Of a DNA stretch of 42,251 nt, positions 27,008 through 35,522 are shown one piece after another (position 1 is the first letter of the stretch; every line of letters starts with the position of its first letter). The notes below the pieces were generated by a model. The model worked only from the letters and a program-made list of their open reading frames with translations, was not told the origin of the DNA and did no database searches. Both the position numbers and the translations under genes were made by a program. Location of the stretch: positions 1 to 42,251 of the forward strand of contig CAYPID010000021.1 in NCBI GenBank assembly GCA_964410725.1, read 5' to 3'. The stretch is from CALAZP01 sp964410725. Lineage in GTDB: Bacteria; Bacteroidota; Bacteroidia; Chitinophagales; Saprospiraceae.

Positions 27008-27030
27008 AGTTTTTGCCGAAGGCGTGATTA

Positions 27031-27567
27031 TTAATTCATAGCTCCAGCTTCCAGACTCCTCAAATAATTATTAAGTCTTTCCATTGGTTTGACGATAGCT
27101 ACTCTTCCTGAACGAACAAATTCATAAATTCCAATTTCTTCCAACTCACTCAATAGTGCGCTGGTTTCATCCTGATGGCCGGTCTTTTCGATGACAATAT
27201 ATTCTGGTTCAATTTCCAGAATTCTGGCATTATGTGCTCTAATAATTTGCTCTACTCGATTACTGTTTGAGAAAATTTTAGTGGGAACTTTATAAAGAGC
27301 GACCTCTTGATAGATGATTTCATCATTCTCGTAGGCAAATGCTTTGATAATGTCAATTTGCTTTTCTAATTGACCGATCAGTTTATTGACTTGCTCTTCT
27401 GTTACATTAGCCACGATGGTAAACCTGTGGATTCCCTTTATGGAAGATTCGGAAGTAGTCAGCGATTCGATATTGATGTGTCTTCGGGTAAATATGGATA
27501 CTACCCTGGACATGATTCCAGTCTGATTTTCCGTAAATACGGTAATGGTATATTCTTTGATTTCCAT
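27031..27567 (-). CDS. ilvN: Acetolactate synthase small (regulatory) subunit
   Basis: The regulatory subunit of acetohydroxyacid synthase, which confers valine feedback inhibition and activates the large subunit. The 178-residue chain starts with an ACT domain (4-75: YTITVFTENQTGIMSRVVSI, with N14/G17 of the effector site) followed by the C-terminal ACT-like half (EVALYKVPT ... YEFVRSGRVAIVK). It lies six bases after ilvB on the minus strand and ends at the bidirectional terminator 26974-27007. The symbol ilvH would be equally valid. Confidence 0.96.
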   Translation of the reverse strand: MEIKEYTITVFTENQTGIMSRVVSIFTRRHINIESLTTSESSIKGIHRFTIVANVTEEQVNKLIGQLEKQIDIIKAFAYENDEIIYQEVALYKVPTKIFSNSNRVEQIIRAHNARILEIEPEYIVIEKTGHQDETSALLSELEEIGIYEFVRSGRVAIVKPMERLNNYLRSLEAGAMN

Positions 27568-27573
27568 GATGGC

Positions 27574-29334
27574 TTATTTTGTGGTTTCCGGTTCCAATAC
27601 TATCTCATCAACAGCGTAGCCAGTCGGAACCATTGGGAAAATATTCCCTTCTTTTTCCACCCTGACATGTAATAAATAAGGACCTGGTACAGCAAGCATT
27701 TCTTTGATAGCATCGTTAAGTTCGGCTGGATCATCAATAGTCTTTCCGGGGACCCCAAAGCCTTCAGCGATTTTTATAAAGTCTGGATTTTGTAATTCAA
27801 CAGAGGAGTATCTTCTATCAAAAAACAGTTCTTGCCATTGCCTAACCATTCCCAGATAGTCGTTATCTAATAGGACAATTTTAACCCCAACTTGCCATTG
27901 GGCGCACATCCCTAATTCTTGGATAGTCATTTGAAATCCTCCATCTCCGATATAGGCTATTACTTCCTTTTCTGGAAAAGCGAGTTTGGCTCCGAAAGCT
28001 GCTGGAAGACCATATCCCATAGTTCCAGCTCCGCCAGAAGAAACCCATTGATTGGTATCGAAAAAATCTGAATATCTGGCAGCCATCATTTGATGTTGCC
28101 CGACATCGGTCGCCACAATGGCTTTTCCTTTAGTTTGATTAGAGATTTCCCGAACGACCATTCCCATTTTTATATGGTTACTGGCAGAGGGGCGCATATC
28201 TTTTTGAATTACCTTTTCTTCTTCTATTCGCGCACATTGGTGGAAAGTTTCCACCCATTCAGGATAAGTTTTTTCCTCGACGAGTGGTAAAAGTCCTTCT
28301 AAAGCCAATTTGGCATCTGATAGAACAGGTACTGTAGCGATAACATTTTTATTGATTTCTGATGGATCAATTTCAATATGAATCACCTTGGCTTGTTTGG
28401 CGTATCTACTCAAATCTCCTGTGACTCTATCGTCAAATCGCATCCCGACAGCAATCAGCACGTCGCACTCGTTTTGTTTGATATTCGGGCCATAATTTCC
28501 ATGCATACCCAACATACCCATATTCAAAGGGTGATTGGATGGAATGGAGGACAATCCTTGCAGGGTACATCCCAGAGGAATCCCAGTTTTTTCTACAAAT
28601 GCCTTGAATGCTTCTTGCGCATGGCTAATTTGAATCCCATGACCTGCCAAAATAAAAGGCTTTTTTGCATTATTGATTAACTCTGCCGCTTCTTTTAGCG
28701 CAAATGGGCTGGGTTTTTTGTAGGGATTATAACTCCTGATAGGCTTCATTGGTCCATAGGCAAAATCGAAAAATTCATTTTGCGCATCTTTGGTAATGTC
28801 TATGACTACTGGACCGGGTCTTCCTGAATTGGCAATGTGGAATGCTTTTGCAAAAACAGCGGGTATGGAATCAGCTTTTGTGATTTGATAGTTCCATTTG
28901 GTAACGGGCATGGTACAATTGATGACATCCATTTCCTGGAAAGCATCTGTTCCCAATAATTTGCTGATGACCTGTCCTGTGATGCACACCAATGGAGTGG
29001 AATCCAAAATAGCATCCCCTAATCCTGTGATTAAGTTGGTGGCACCTGGACCGGATGTCGCTAGACAAACTCCAGTTTTCCGAGTCACTCGTGCATATCC
29101 TTGAGCAGCGTGTATGGCCCCTTGTTCATGTCTTGGAAGAATATGTCTGAGTTGATCCGAATAATGGAAGAGTTTGTCGTAAACCGGCATAATAGCACCG
29201 CCGGGATACCCAAAAATGGTATCAACTCCTTCTGCTAACAAACACCTCAATACTGCCTCTGCCCCGGTTATATGCTCTTTAGGAGTAGATTTGGCAGGGA
29301 TTTCTAATTCTGGCAAAGCTTCTGTATTGCTCAT
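27574..29334 (-). CDS. ilvB: Acetolactate synthase large (catalytic) subunit
   Basis: A ThDP-dependent enzyme joining two pyruvates, or pyruvate and 2-oxobutanoate, in valine/leucine/isoleucine synthesis. The 586 residues include an N-terminal extension of about 20, the catalytic Glu70 in PRHEQGAIHAAQGYAR, the FAD/central domain, and the ThDP-Mg motif from about 463 (IGDGGFQMTIQEL ... LLDNDYLGMVRQW). Context within ilvD-ilvB-ilvN excludes other ThDP enzymes such as pyruvate oxidase. It starts 15 bases after the ilvD stop. Confidence 0.97.
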   Translation of the reverse strand: MSNTEALPELEIPAKSTPKEHITGAEAVLRCLLAEGVDTIFGYPGGAIMPVYDKLFHYSDQLRHILPRHEQGAIHAAQGYARVTRKTGVCLATSGPGATNLITGLGDAILDSTPLVCITGQVISKLLGTDAFQEMDVINCTMPVTKWNYQITKADSIPAVFAKAFHIANSGRPGPVVIDITKDAQNEFFDFAYGPMKPIRSYNPYKKPSPFALKEAAELINNAKKPFILAGHGIQISHAQEAFKAFVEKTGIPLGCTLQGLSSIPSNHPLNMGMLGMHGNYGPNIKQNECDVLIAVGMRFDDRVTGDLSRYAKQAKVIHIEIDPSEINKNVIATVPVLSDAKLALEGLLPLVEEKTYPEWVETFHQCARIEEEKVIQKDMRPSASNHIKMGMVVREISNQTKGKAIVATDVGQHQMMAARYSDFFDTNQWVSSGGAGTMGYGLPAAFGAKLAFPEKEVIAYIGDGGFQMTIQELGMCAQWQVGVKIVLLDNDYLGMVRQWQELFFDRRYSSVELQNPDFIKIAEGFGVPGKTIDDPAELNDAIKEMLAVPGPYLLHVRVEKEGNIFPMVPTGYAVDEIVLEPETTK

Positions 29335-29349
29335 ATTAATTTGATTTTA

Positions 29350-31026
29350 TTAAGCATCCGTTACACAGCCTTCGCTAGCTGAAGAAACGGAATTTGCATA
29401 TTTTTTAAGAATACCACTGGTTGCTTTAATAGCTGGTGCTTTCCATTTTGCCTTTCTTTCTGCTATGGTTTCAACTGAAAGTGTAGCTTCAAGAAGGTTG
29501 TTTTCCGCGTCAATTATAATTTCATCCCCATCCTCCAAGAGTCCGATCAAGCCACCTGTTTGAGCCTCTGGGGTGATATGTCCCACCACGAAACCATGGG
29601 TTCCTCCGGAGAATCTACCGTCGGTAATTAGGGCTACTTCTTTTCCTAGACCTTCCCCCATGATAGCAGAAGTTGGTTTAAGCATTTCGGGCATCCCTGG
29701 AGCCCCTTTTGGCCCACAATACCTGATAACGATGACATCTCCTTTTTGGATTTTCTTTTGTGCTATGGCTTCATTAGCTGCATCTTCTCCATCAAAAACC
29801 CTAGCGGTCCCTTTAAAATAAAGGCCCTCTTTACCGGTAATTTTGGCAACTGATCCTTGCTCGGCTAGATTTCCATAAAGAATTTGTAAGTGACCAGTTG
29901 CTTTGATGGGCTCTTTTAGGGGGAAAATTATCTTTTGCCCCGCTGCCAGGTCATCCACTTCTGCTAAATTTTCGGCCATGGTTTTACCGGTAACGGTTAA
30001 ACAATCACCGTGTAAAATGCCCTCTTGGAGCATCATCTTCAATACCCCAGGCACTCCACCTACATTGTAAAGGTCTTCCATGACATATTGGCCACTGGGC
30101 TTCAAATCGGCAATAAATGGAGTAGTATCGCTTATTCTTTGGAAATCGTCAATGGTTAAAGGCACATTTACAGATTTGGCAATCGCTATCATGTGCAAAA
30201 CCGCATTGGTAGAGCCCCCCAGTAAAATGATAAGCCTAAGCGCATTTTCAAATGCCTGAGGCGTCATGATATCTGTTGGTTTGATGTCCTTTTCCATCAA
30301 ATTTCTTATGGCTGCTCCAACCTGCAAACATTCATTGATTTTATCTACGCTATTAGCAGGAATAGACGAGTTGAAAGGCAAACTCATGCCTAATGCTTCA
30401 ATAGCCGAGGCCATCGTATTGGCTGTATACATTCCTCCGCAAGCACCAGGACCTGGACAGGCATGTTGCACAACACCCATAAAGTCCTTATCGTCAATTT
30501 TTCCAGCTATTTTCTCCCCAAGTGCTTCGAAAGCGGATACAATATCCAGTTTTTTGTCCCCATAAAAACCAGGACTGATGGTGCCTCCGTAAACCAAAAT
30601 AGAGGGCCTATTTAATCTACCTAGGGCCATCATCGCACCAGGCATATTCTTGTCGCACCCCACTACTGGAACTACTGCATCATACCATTGTGCCGATGCC
30701 ACAGTTTCAATCGAATCCGCAATGATGTCCCTGCTGGGTAGGGAATAGCGCATTCCATCAGTTCCCATGGACATCCCATCACTCACCCCGATAGTATGGA
30801 AAATAAGACCAATCAAATCAGCCGCTTTAACGCCTTCTTTGACTCGTTCAGCTAATCCATTCAAATGCATATTGCAAGTATTGCCTTCCCATCCTGTGCT
30901 GACAATTCCTACCTGACCTTTTTCCATATCAGCCTCTGTCAAACCAACTCCATATAACATGGCTTGAGCCGCTGGCTGTCCTTTGTCTTGAGTAATCCTT
31001 CTACTGTATTTATTTAGTCCCTTCAT
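29350..31026 (-). CDS. ilvD: Dihydroxy-acid dehydratase
   Basis: An iron-sulfur enzyme that dehydrates dihydroxy acids to the keto acids preceding valine and isoleucine. The 558-residue chain has cluster cysteines C51 (WEGNTCNMHL), C124 (VVGCDKNMPG) and C196 (ACPGPGACGGMYTANTM), typical of IlvD. The related phosphogluconate dehydratase (Edd) is unlikely given the ilvB-ilvN context. It is the first gene of the ilvDBN unit; the 221-base upstream region holds a candidate promoter (31041-31074) and a 14-bp palindrome (31133-31146). Confidence 0.97.
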   Translation of the reverse strand: MKGLNKYSRRITQDKGQPAAQAMLYGVGLTEADMEKGQVGIVSTGWEGNTCNMHLNGLAERVKEGVKAADLIGLIFHTIGVSDGMSMGTDGMRYSLPSRDIIADSIETVASAQWYDAVVPVVGCDKNMPGAMMALGRLNRPSILVYGGTISPGFYGDKKLDIVSAFEALGEKIAGKIDDKDFMGVVQHACPGPGACGGMYTANTMASAIEALGMSLPFNSSIPANSVDKINECLQVGAAIRNLMEKDIKPTDIMTPQAFENALRLIILLGGSTNAVLHMIAIAKSVNVPLTIDDFQRISDTTPFIADLKPSGQYVMEDLYNVGGVPGVLKMMLQEGILHGDCLTVTGKTMAENLAEVDDLAAGQKIIFPLKEPIKATGHLQILYGNLAEQGSVAKITGKEGLYFKGTARVFDGEDAANEAIAQKKIQKGDVIVIRYCGPKGAPGMPEMLKPTSAIMGEGLGKEVALITDGRFSGGTHGFVVGHITPEAQTGGLIGLLEDGDEIIIDAENNLLEATLSVETIAERKAKWKAPAIKATSGILKKYANSVSSASEGCVTDA

Positions 31027-31040
31027 TAAAGTGATTTATT

Positions 31041-31074
31041 CAAATGTAAATGTGTTTAATCCTTTTATTACAAT
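31041..31074 (-). promoter_or_regulatory. Candidate promoter of ilvDBN
   Basis: On the minus strand TACATTTG (plus 31041-31048) matches TAnnTTTG. ATTG (plus 31071-31074), one mismatch from TTTG, stands 22 bases upstream of it. The leader before the ilvD ATG would be only about 8-10 bases. This is weaker than the tRNA-Ser promoter. Confidence 0.35.
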
Positions 31075-31132
31075 TTATTTAAAAAAATGTTACGAATTAT
31101 CATTGACTTAAAATTGGTGTAAAAAATTGATT

Positions 31133-31146
31133 ATTAATCGATTAAT
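31133..31146. repeat. 14-bp palindrome upstream of ilvD
   Basis: ATTAATCGATTAAT is a perfect palindrome in the 221-base gap between ilvD and the small outer-membrane protein gene. Flanking A and T runs (31121-31126, 31150-31155) extend it imperfectly. It could be a regulator site for ilvD or an AT-rich terminator for the outer-membrane protein gene. Nothing else is visible in the gap apart from the candidate promoter. Confidence 0.5.
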
Positions 31147-31247
31147 TAATTTTTTCTTACAACCTATAAATCTTTTTTGAGCATATTATGGAGTGAGGTA
31201 ACGGCTTAATATTACATCAGACTTGGAGTGGCCAAAGTACTGAAAGA

Positions 31248-31892
31248 CTAAAAACGTACTCGAATTCCACCCATGCCGAGGTAGTTTTCAGTATTAACAT
31301 AATCCACGGCTGCGCCTGTGCTTATAGGAGTCAACTCGAAAATAGAGGCATCGAATAAAAGGGTTCCCGCTATAAAGGGCTGAATATACCATCCGGCCTG
31401 AATAGGAATGTCCCAACCTAAACTTAAAGAAAGTCCGGAGGCCAACCCCTTCAAACTGTAAGAATTGATGGCGTCGGAATAACCGTAATGCGTTCTTTGC
31501 AGCGTTGGCCCTAAGCCAACTTGAAATGATCTTTTTAGCCAACTGGATTGATGGCCAAATGTAGGGCAATCGCAATCTTCATTCAAATTCAATGGATAAA
31601 GGATCATCCACCCGGTAACCCCATATTGGGCGTTCAGTCGCACTCCCTGCCCGTAATTGGCCATAGGCATAAAAAATATTTGGCGTCCTCCAATCTGAAA
31701 CCTTCTTCCAAATTGAACCTCCCAGCCTTGTTCACCGTTTATATCCGAGGTTGCGCTAAACTGTTGAGTGGTAATCAACGTTTTGTACTGATACTGTAGA
31801 CCGCCGCCAACGACCCATTGAGCATCAGCGGAAGCAAGCGATAAGAAAAGGGTGCACAATAAGCCAATGAATACCTTTTTTGTAAAAGACAT
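31248..31892 (-). CDS. Small outer-membrane beta-barrel protein, unknown function
   Basis: This 214-residue protein has a signal peptide (1-24, ending A-D-A-Q). The remainder alternates polar and aromatic residues in short Gly-bounded strands (WVVGGGLQYQYK, QVGLGPTLQRTHYGY, GGIRVRF) and ends with Phe, the usual outer-membrane insertion signal. This fits an 8-10-strand barrel of the generic outer-membrane beta-barrel group. A D-C-D-C-P loop near 109-113 is the only cysteine pair. No function can be inferred. It diverges from rimO with 31 bases between start codons. Confidence 0.75.
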   Translation of the reverse strand: MSFTKKVFIGLLCTLFLSLASADAQWVVGGGLQYQYKTLITTQQFSATSDINGEQGWEVQFGRRFQIGGRQIFFMPMANYGQGVRLNAQYGVTGWMILYPLNLNEDCDCPTFGHQSSWLKRSFQVGLGPTLQRTHYGYSDAINSYSLKGLASGLSLSLGWDIPIQAGWYIQPFIAGTLLFDASIFELTPISTGAAVDYVNTENYLGMGGIRVRF

Positions 31893-31923
31893 GATAATAT
31901 GTGTTTATTAATTTAATTTCGGA

Positions 31924-33234
31924 ATGCAGACAAAACTGAAAAGACCTGATAAAGTCAACGTGGTAACGCTAGGATGCTCTAAAAATTTGGTGGATTCGGA
32001 AAACATAATAACTCAGTTAAGAGGTAATGATTATGAAGTAGCGCACGACAGTAACGAGAGTGATGCTAATATTGTTATTGTTAATACCTGTGGATTTATA
32101 GATCTCGCCAAACAAGAATCTATAGATACCATACTTTCGTTTGCCGAAATTAAGAAAAGGGGGGGAATCGAAAAATTATATGTCACTGGATGTTTATCTC
32201 AACGTTACAAATCGGATTTGGAAACTGAAATCCCAGAGGTAGATGCTTTTTTTGGAACAGTTGAATTACCTGCTTTATTAGAAAAGTTAAATGCGGATTA
32301 CCGACACGAATTAATAGGAGAAAGAGATATTACCACTCCCAACCATTATGCCTATTTGAAAATATCAGAAGGCTGTAATAGGACCTGTAGTTTTTGCGCC
32401 ATCCCCTTGATGCGTGGCAAACATCAATCTAAGTCCATCGAAGCCTTGGTTAAGGAAGCTACACACCTCGCGAGTAGAGGAACAAAAGAATTGATTTTAA
32501 TCGCCCAAGAATTGACCTATTACGGTTTGGATTTGTACAAAAAAAGAGGCTTATCTGAATTGCTGGAAGCCTTGAGTCAAGTGGATGGAATAGAATGGAT
32601 TCGCTTGCACTACGCCTACCCCAGTAAGTTTCCCGTAGAAGTTTTCGATACCATGAATAACCTCTCCAAGGTCTGTAACTATTTGGATATTCCCCTACAA
32701 CATGCTTCTAATGAAGTTTTGGGAAGAATGCGCAGGCAAATCACTCGGGAGGAGACGGTAGAATTAATGCAGTTGGCAAGGCAAAAGGTACCTAATATTG
32801 CTATAAGGACTACTTTTTTAGTGGGCTTTCCAGGAGAAACGGACGAAGAATTTGCTGAGTTATGTGCCTTCATCGAAGAAATGGAATTTGATAGAGTTGG
32901 GGTATTCTGCTATTCTCATGAGGAAAATACTGGTGCCTATGATTTGGAGGACGATGTACCGCAAGCGGTAAAAGAAGAACGAAGGAATACCATAATGGAA
33001 ATTCAACAAGGAATTTCTCTAAGAAAAAATCAAGAGAAAATCGGACTACAACTGTCTGTATTAGTAGATCGAAAGGAAGGAGAATATTTTATTGGAAGGA
33101 CAGAATGGGATTCCCCAGAAGTGGACAATGAAGTATTAATTGATGCAGCTAATATTTATCTTAGAAAAGGTGAATTTGTGCAAGTAACTATAAATGACGC
33201 GAATGAATACGATTTATTTGCTGAATTGAACTAA
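31924..33234 (+). CDS. rimO: Ribosomal protein S12 methylthiotransferase
   Basis: A radical-SAM enzyme that adds a methylthio group to an Asp of ribosomal protein S12. The 436 residues comprise an N-terminal methylthiotransferase domain with cluster cysteines (C18 in VVTLGCSKNLVDSEN, then NTCGF near 57 and VTGCLSQRY near 91), the radical-SAM motif C151-x3-C155-x2-C158 (EGCNRTCSFCAIP) and a C-terminal TRAM domain (about 370-434). GCSKN and C-A-I-P-x-M-R-G fit RimO rather than the tRNA enzyme MiaB. The small membrane-protein gene follows after 11 bases and msrB after that. Confidence 0.96.
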   Translation: MQTKLKRPDKVNVVTLGCSKNLVDSENIITQLRGNDYEVAHDSNESDANIVIVNTCGFIDLAKQESIDTILSFAEIKKRGGIEKLYVTGCLSQRYKSDLETEIPEVDAFFGTVELPALLEKLNADYRHELIGERDITTPNHYAYLKISEGCNRTCSFCAIPLMRGKHQSKSIEALVKEATHLASRGTKELILIAQELTYYGLDLYKKRGLSELLEALSQVDGIEWIRLHYAYPSKFPVEVFDTMNNLSKVCNYLDIPLQHASNEVLGRMRRQITREETVELMQLARQKVPNIAIRTTFLVGFPGETDEEFAELCAFIEEMEFDRVGVFCYSHEENTGAYDLEDDVPQAVKEERRNTIMEIQQGISLRKNQEKIGLQLSVLVDRKEGEYFIGRTEWDSPEVDNEVLIDAANIYLRKGEFVQVTINDANEYDLFAELN

Positions 33235-33245
33235 AGCAAAAGTTG

Positions 33246-33716
33246 ATGGAACATAAAATTAAGATTTTTGAATGGGCTTGGGAAATGGAAAATCCTTTTG
33301 CACAGTCAGTTGGGGCAATAGGTTGCATTCTCGGGGTCATACTGGGAAGTATGCTAATTGACCTATCAGGTCTAACAGAAATTTCCAACCGATTTCCATG
33401 GATGACTGTGGCGGTTTTTATGTTGTGTTTCTCCGTATTCAATAGTGTCCTCTCTCTCAAGATTAAAAAGCCTTCTATTTATTTTGCCCGATCGGTGTAT
33501 AGTTTTTTATTATTAGCTTTCACGGGGGCGGTTCTCGCTTATCTTTTCTCGGGATTGGCCATAGGAGAAGCGGGTTCTTATCAGTGGATTTTTATTGTGG
33601 TGACGATTTGTTACCTTATATTTTTAACCATGGTCAACCTGATGAAGAAAATAGTAGATTTCGCTATGAAGGAAGAATGGAATCAACCTAGGATTAAAAA
33701 TTCAAGAAAAAATTAA
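33246..33716 (+). CDS. Hypothetical four-helix membrane protein
   Basis: This 156-residue protein has an N-terminal amphipathic stretch and four hydrophobic segments (about 20-38, 50-70, 82-103, 111-133), then a basic cytoplasmic tail (KNSRKN). I recognise no family. The ATG at 33246 is preferred over a TTG one codon earlier. It lies 11 bases after rimO and 13 bases before msrB in the same direction, so the three are probably co-transcribed. No enzymatic motif is seen. Confidence 0.8.
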   Translation: MEHKIKIFEWAWEMENPFAQSVGAIGCILGVILGSMLIDLSGLTEISNRFPWMTVAVFMLCFSVFNSVLSLKIKKPSIYFARSVYSFLLLAFTGAVLAYLFSGLAIGEAGSYQWIFIVVTICYLIFLTMVNLMKKIVDFAMKEEWNQPRIKNSRKN

Positions 33717-33729
33717 AATATTATCGGTT

Positions 33730-34272
33730 ATGAAAATGTACATGCACTGGTATTTAGTTGGGTTAGCCATTTTGATGTTTGCCTGTCAGCCATCGGCACA
33801 AAACCAGGTGGTCTCTAAAAAAGCAAAGGGTTTTTACATTGATATAAATGGAGATACTGTTGCAACGATAGCGCGTTCCAATAGGGAATGGAAAAAATTA
33901 TTAGACCCTTTTCAATACGAAGTGATGAGAGAAGAAGCTACAGAGCGGGCCTTTACTGGTCAATTATTATACAATAAGGAAAAGGGTATTTACACTTGTG
34001 GCGCATGTAATTTGCCTCTTTTTCACTCTAAATCTAAGTTTGAATCTGGATCTGGGTGGCCAAGTTATTACGAACCGATTAACGAGTATAATGTGGAGGA
34101 AAGAATAGATAATACCCTTGGAATTACCCGTGTTGAGGTAATCTGCGGGAGGTGTAAAGGCCATTTGGGTCATGTATTTGACGATGGACCAAAACCTACT
34201 GGACTGAGATATTGTATCAATTCCGTAGCCCTCGATTTTGTGCCGCAATCATCTACAATATTTGACAAATAG
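33730..34272 (+). CDS. msrB: Peptide-methionine (R)-S-oxide reductase, exported lipoprotein form
   Basis: This enzyme reduces the R-epimer of methionine sulfoxide in damaged proteins. The 180-residue chain starts with a lipoprotein-like signal (I-L-M-F-A-C, Cys19; lipobox relaxed), so the enzyme acts outside the cytoplasm. The SelR domain (about 55-173) has zinc cysteines C90/C93 (YTCGACN) and C139/C142 (CGRC), the W110 substrate pocket (SGSGWPSYY) and the catalytic Cys162 (LRYCINS). All residues are in place. It is the last gene of the rimO run and is convergent with the PLP enzyme gene. How its cysteine is re-reduced outside the cytoplasm is not shown here. Confidence 0.95.
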   Translation: MKMYMHWYLVGLAILMFACQPSAQNQVVSKKAKGFYIDINGDTVATIARSNREWKKLLDPFQYEVMREEATERAFTGQLLYNKEKGIYTCGACNLPLFHSKSKFESGSGWPSYYEPINEYNVEERIDNTLGITRVEVICGRCKGHLGHVFDDGPKPTGLRYCINSVALDFVPQSSTIFDK

Positions 34273-34345
34273 GGTTCCTTTTCAATAACTTTTAAAGATG
34301 ACCTCCAAAAATAATTGCACCTGCTGTTAAAGCGAGGTGAAAAAT

Positions 34346-35509
34346 TTAAAATACCTGTTCAAGTGCAGATTTCAAATCATCAATCAAGTAATCTGCTTCT
34401 TCCAGTCCAGCATAAATTCTTACGAGGTTGAATGGGTATTTAGGGGGCAATTTTCCTTCTACTTCGTAGTAGGCAGCCATGGGCAAAATTAAAGATTCTG
34501 CACCTCCCCAGGATACGGCAATTTTAAACTTTTCGAGGGATTCGGCAAATCGTTCAACAGTTCTGATATCCGAAGTATCCAGTTCAAAAGAAAATAGGGC
34601 GCCTGTCCCTTTCATTTGTTTGCTGGCTAGTTCGTATTGAGGGCTACTTGGAGCAAGGGGGTAGTGAATCTTTTTAATTTGAGGTTGTTGCGCTAAAAAA
34701 GCAACCAATTGCTGAGCAGTTTGATACCCTCTTTCCATTCTGATTTCCAAGGTTCGAAGCCCTCTTAAAATTAGAGCTGCATCATTAGCGGATAGGATTC
34801 CTCCCAAGGTCATATATTCTGACTTAAATAAGCGGTCAATGATAGTTTGACTTCCGCAAATAGCTCCACCCATAGCATCACCATGCCCATTAATGAATTT
34901 GGATAGTGAGTGAATAATAATATCTATCCCAAACTCAGCTGGTTTCTGAAAAATGGGGGTTGAATAGCTGTTATCTATACAGGTCAGGATTCCTTTAGAT
35001 TTTGCCAATTGAGCAATGAAGGATAAATCTTGAACTTCAAAGGTATGGGAGACAGGACTCTCCAAAAAAATTAATTTGGTATTGGGTTGAATGGCATCTA
35101 CAAATGCCTGATTGCTTTTGCCATCTACATAAGTGGTAGAAATTCCAAATCTCTTGAGAAATTTTTCAAATAGTTTATAAGTCCAATTGTAGGGTTCTGC
35201 TATTGAAATGATGTGGTCGCCTGATTGAACCAACCCAATAATCGCATTGGCGATGGCTGCACTGCCACTTCCAAACACTACAGCATCATCTGTTTTTTCT
35301 AGTGCAGCTAATTTTTTTCTTAGAATTTCTACGGTAGGGTTATTGCCGCGGGAATAAATTCGATGCTTTTTTTCGTCACTTTTGGCAGTTCTAAAGGCAG
35401 CAACCGTGGGAAAGCTAAAATTACTGGATTGAATAAGCGGTGGAGTTAAAGCATTGAAATAGTCTTCGTTGTTTTCACCAAGGTGATTGATGATTTCGCT
35501 CAGGTGCAT
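34346..35509 (-). CDS. Cys/Met-metabolism PLP-dependent enzyme (trans-sulfuration family)
   Basis: A fold-type I PLP enzyme of the cystathionine gamma-synthase / beta-lyase / gamma-lyase group. With the ATG at 35507-35509 it has 387 residues; an in-frame ATG at 35560 would overlap tyrS by 38 bases and add 17 residues without family support. Motifs include Y-S-R-G-N-N-P-T (phosphate-binding Y-x-R), FGSGSAAIANAI, D-N-S-Y-S-T-P, and the PLP lysine in HSLSKFINGHGD (K204 in this numbering). Exact reaction (lyase, gamma-synthase or O-acetylhomoserine sulfhydrylase) cannot be fixed from motifs. It lies 13 bases after tyrS on the minus strand. Confidence 0.9.
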   Translation of the reverse strand: MHLSEIINHLGENNEDYFNALTPPLIQSSNFSFPTVAAFRTAKSDEKKHRIYSRGNNPTVEILRKKLAALEKTDDAVVFGSGSAAIANAIIGLVQSGDHIISIAEPYNWTYKLFEKFLKRFGISTTYVDGKSNQAFVDAIQPNTKLIFLESPVSHTFEVQDLSFIAQLAKSKGILTCIDNSYSTPIFQKPAEFGIDIIIHSLSKFINGHGDAMGGAICGSQTIIDRLFKSEYMTLGGILSANDAALILRGLRTLEIRMERGYQTAQQLVAFLAQQPQIKKIHYPLAPSSPQYELASKQMKGTGALFSFELDTSDIRTVERFAESLEKFKIAVSWGGAESLILPMAAYYEVEGKLPPKYPFNLVRIYAGLEEADYLIDDLKSALEQVF

Positions 35510-35522
35510 AAAAGTGTTTTGT

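Noticed and set aside
29350..31026. Phosphogluconate dehydratase (edd) instead of ilvD
   Set aside because: The gene is in a tight ilvD-ilvB-ilvN run and there are no Entner-Doudoroff genes nearby.
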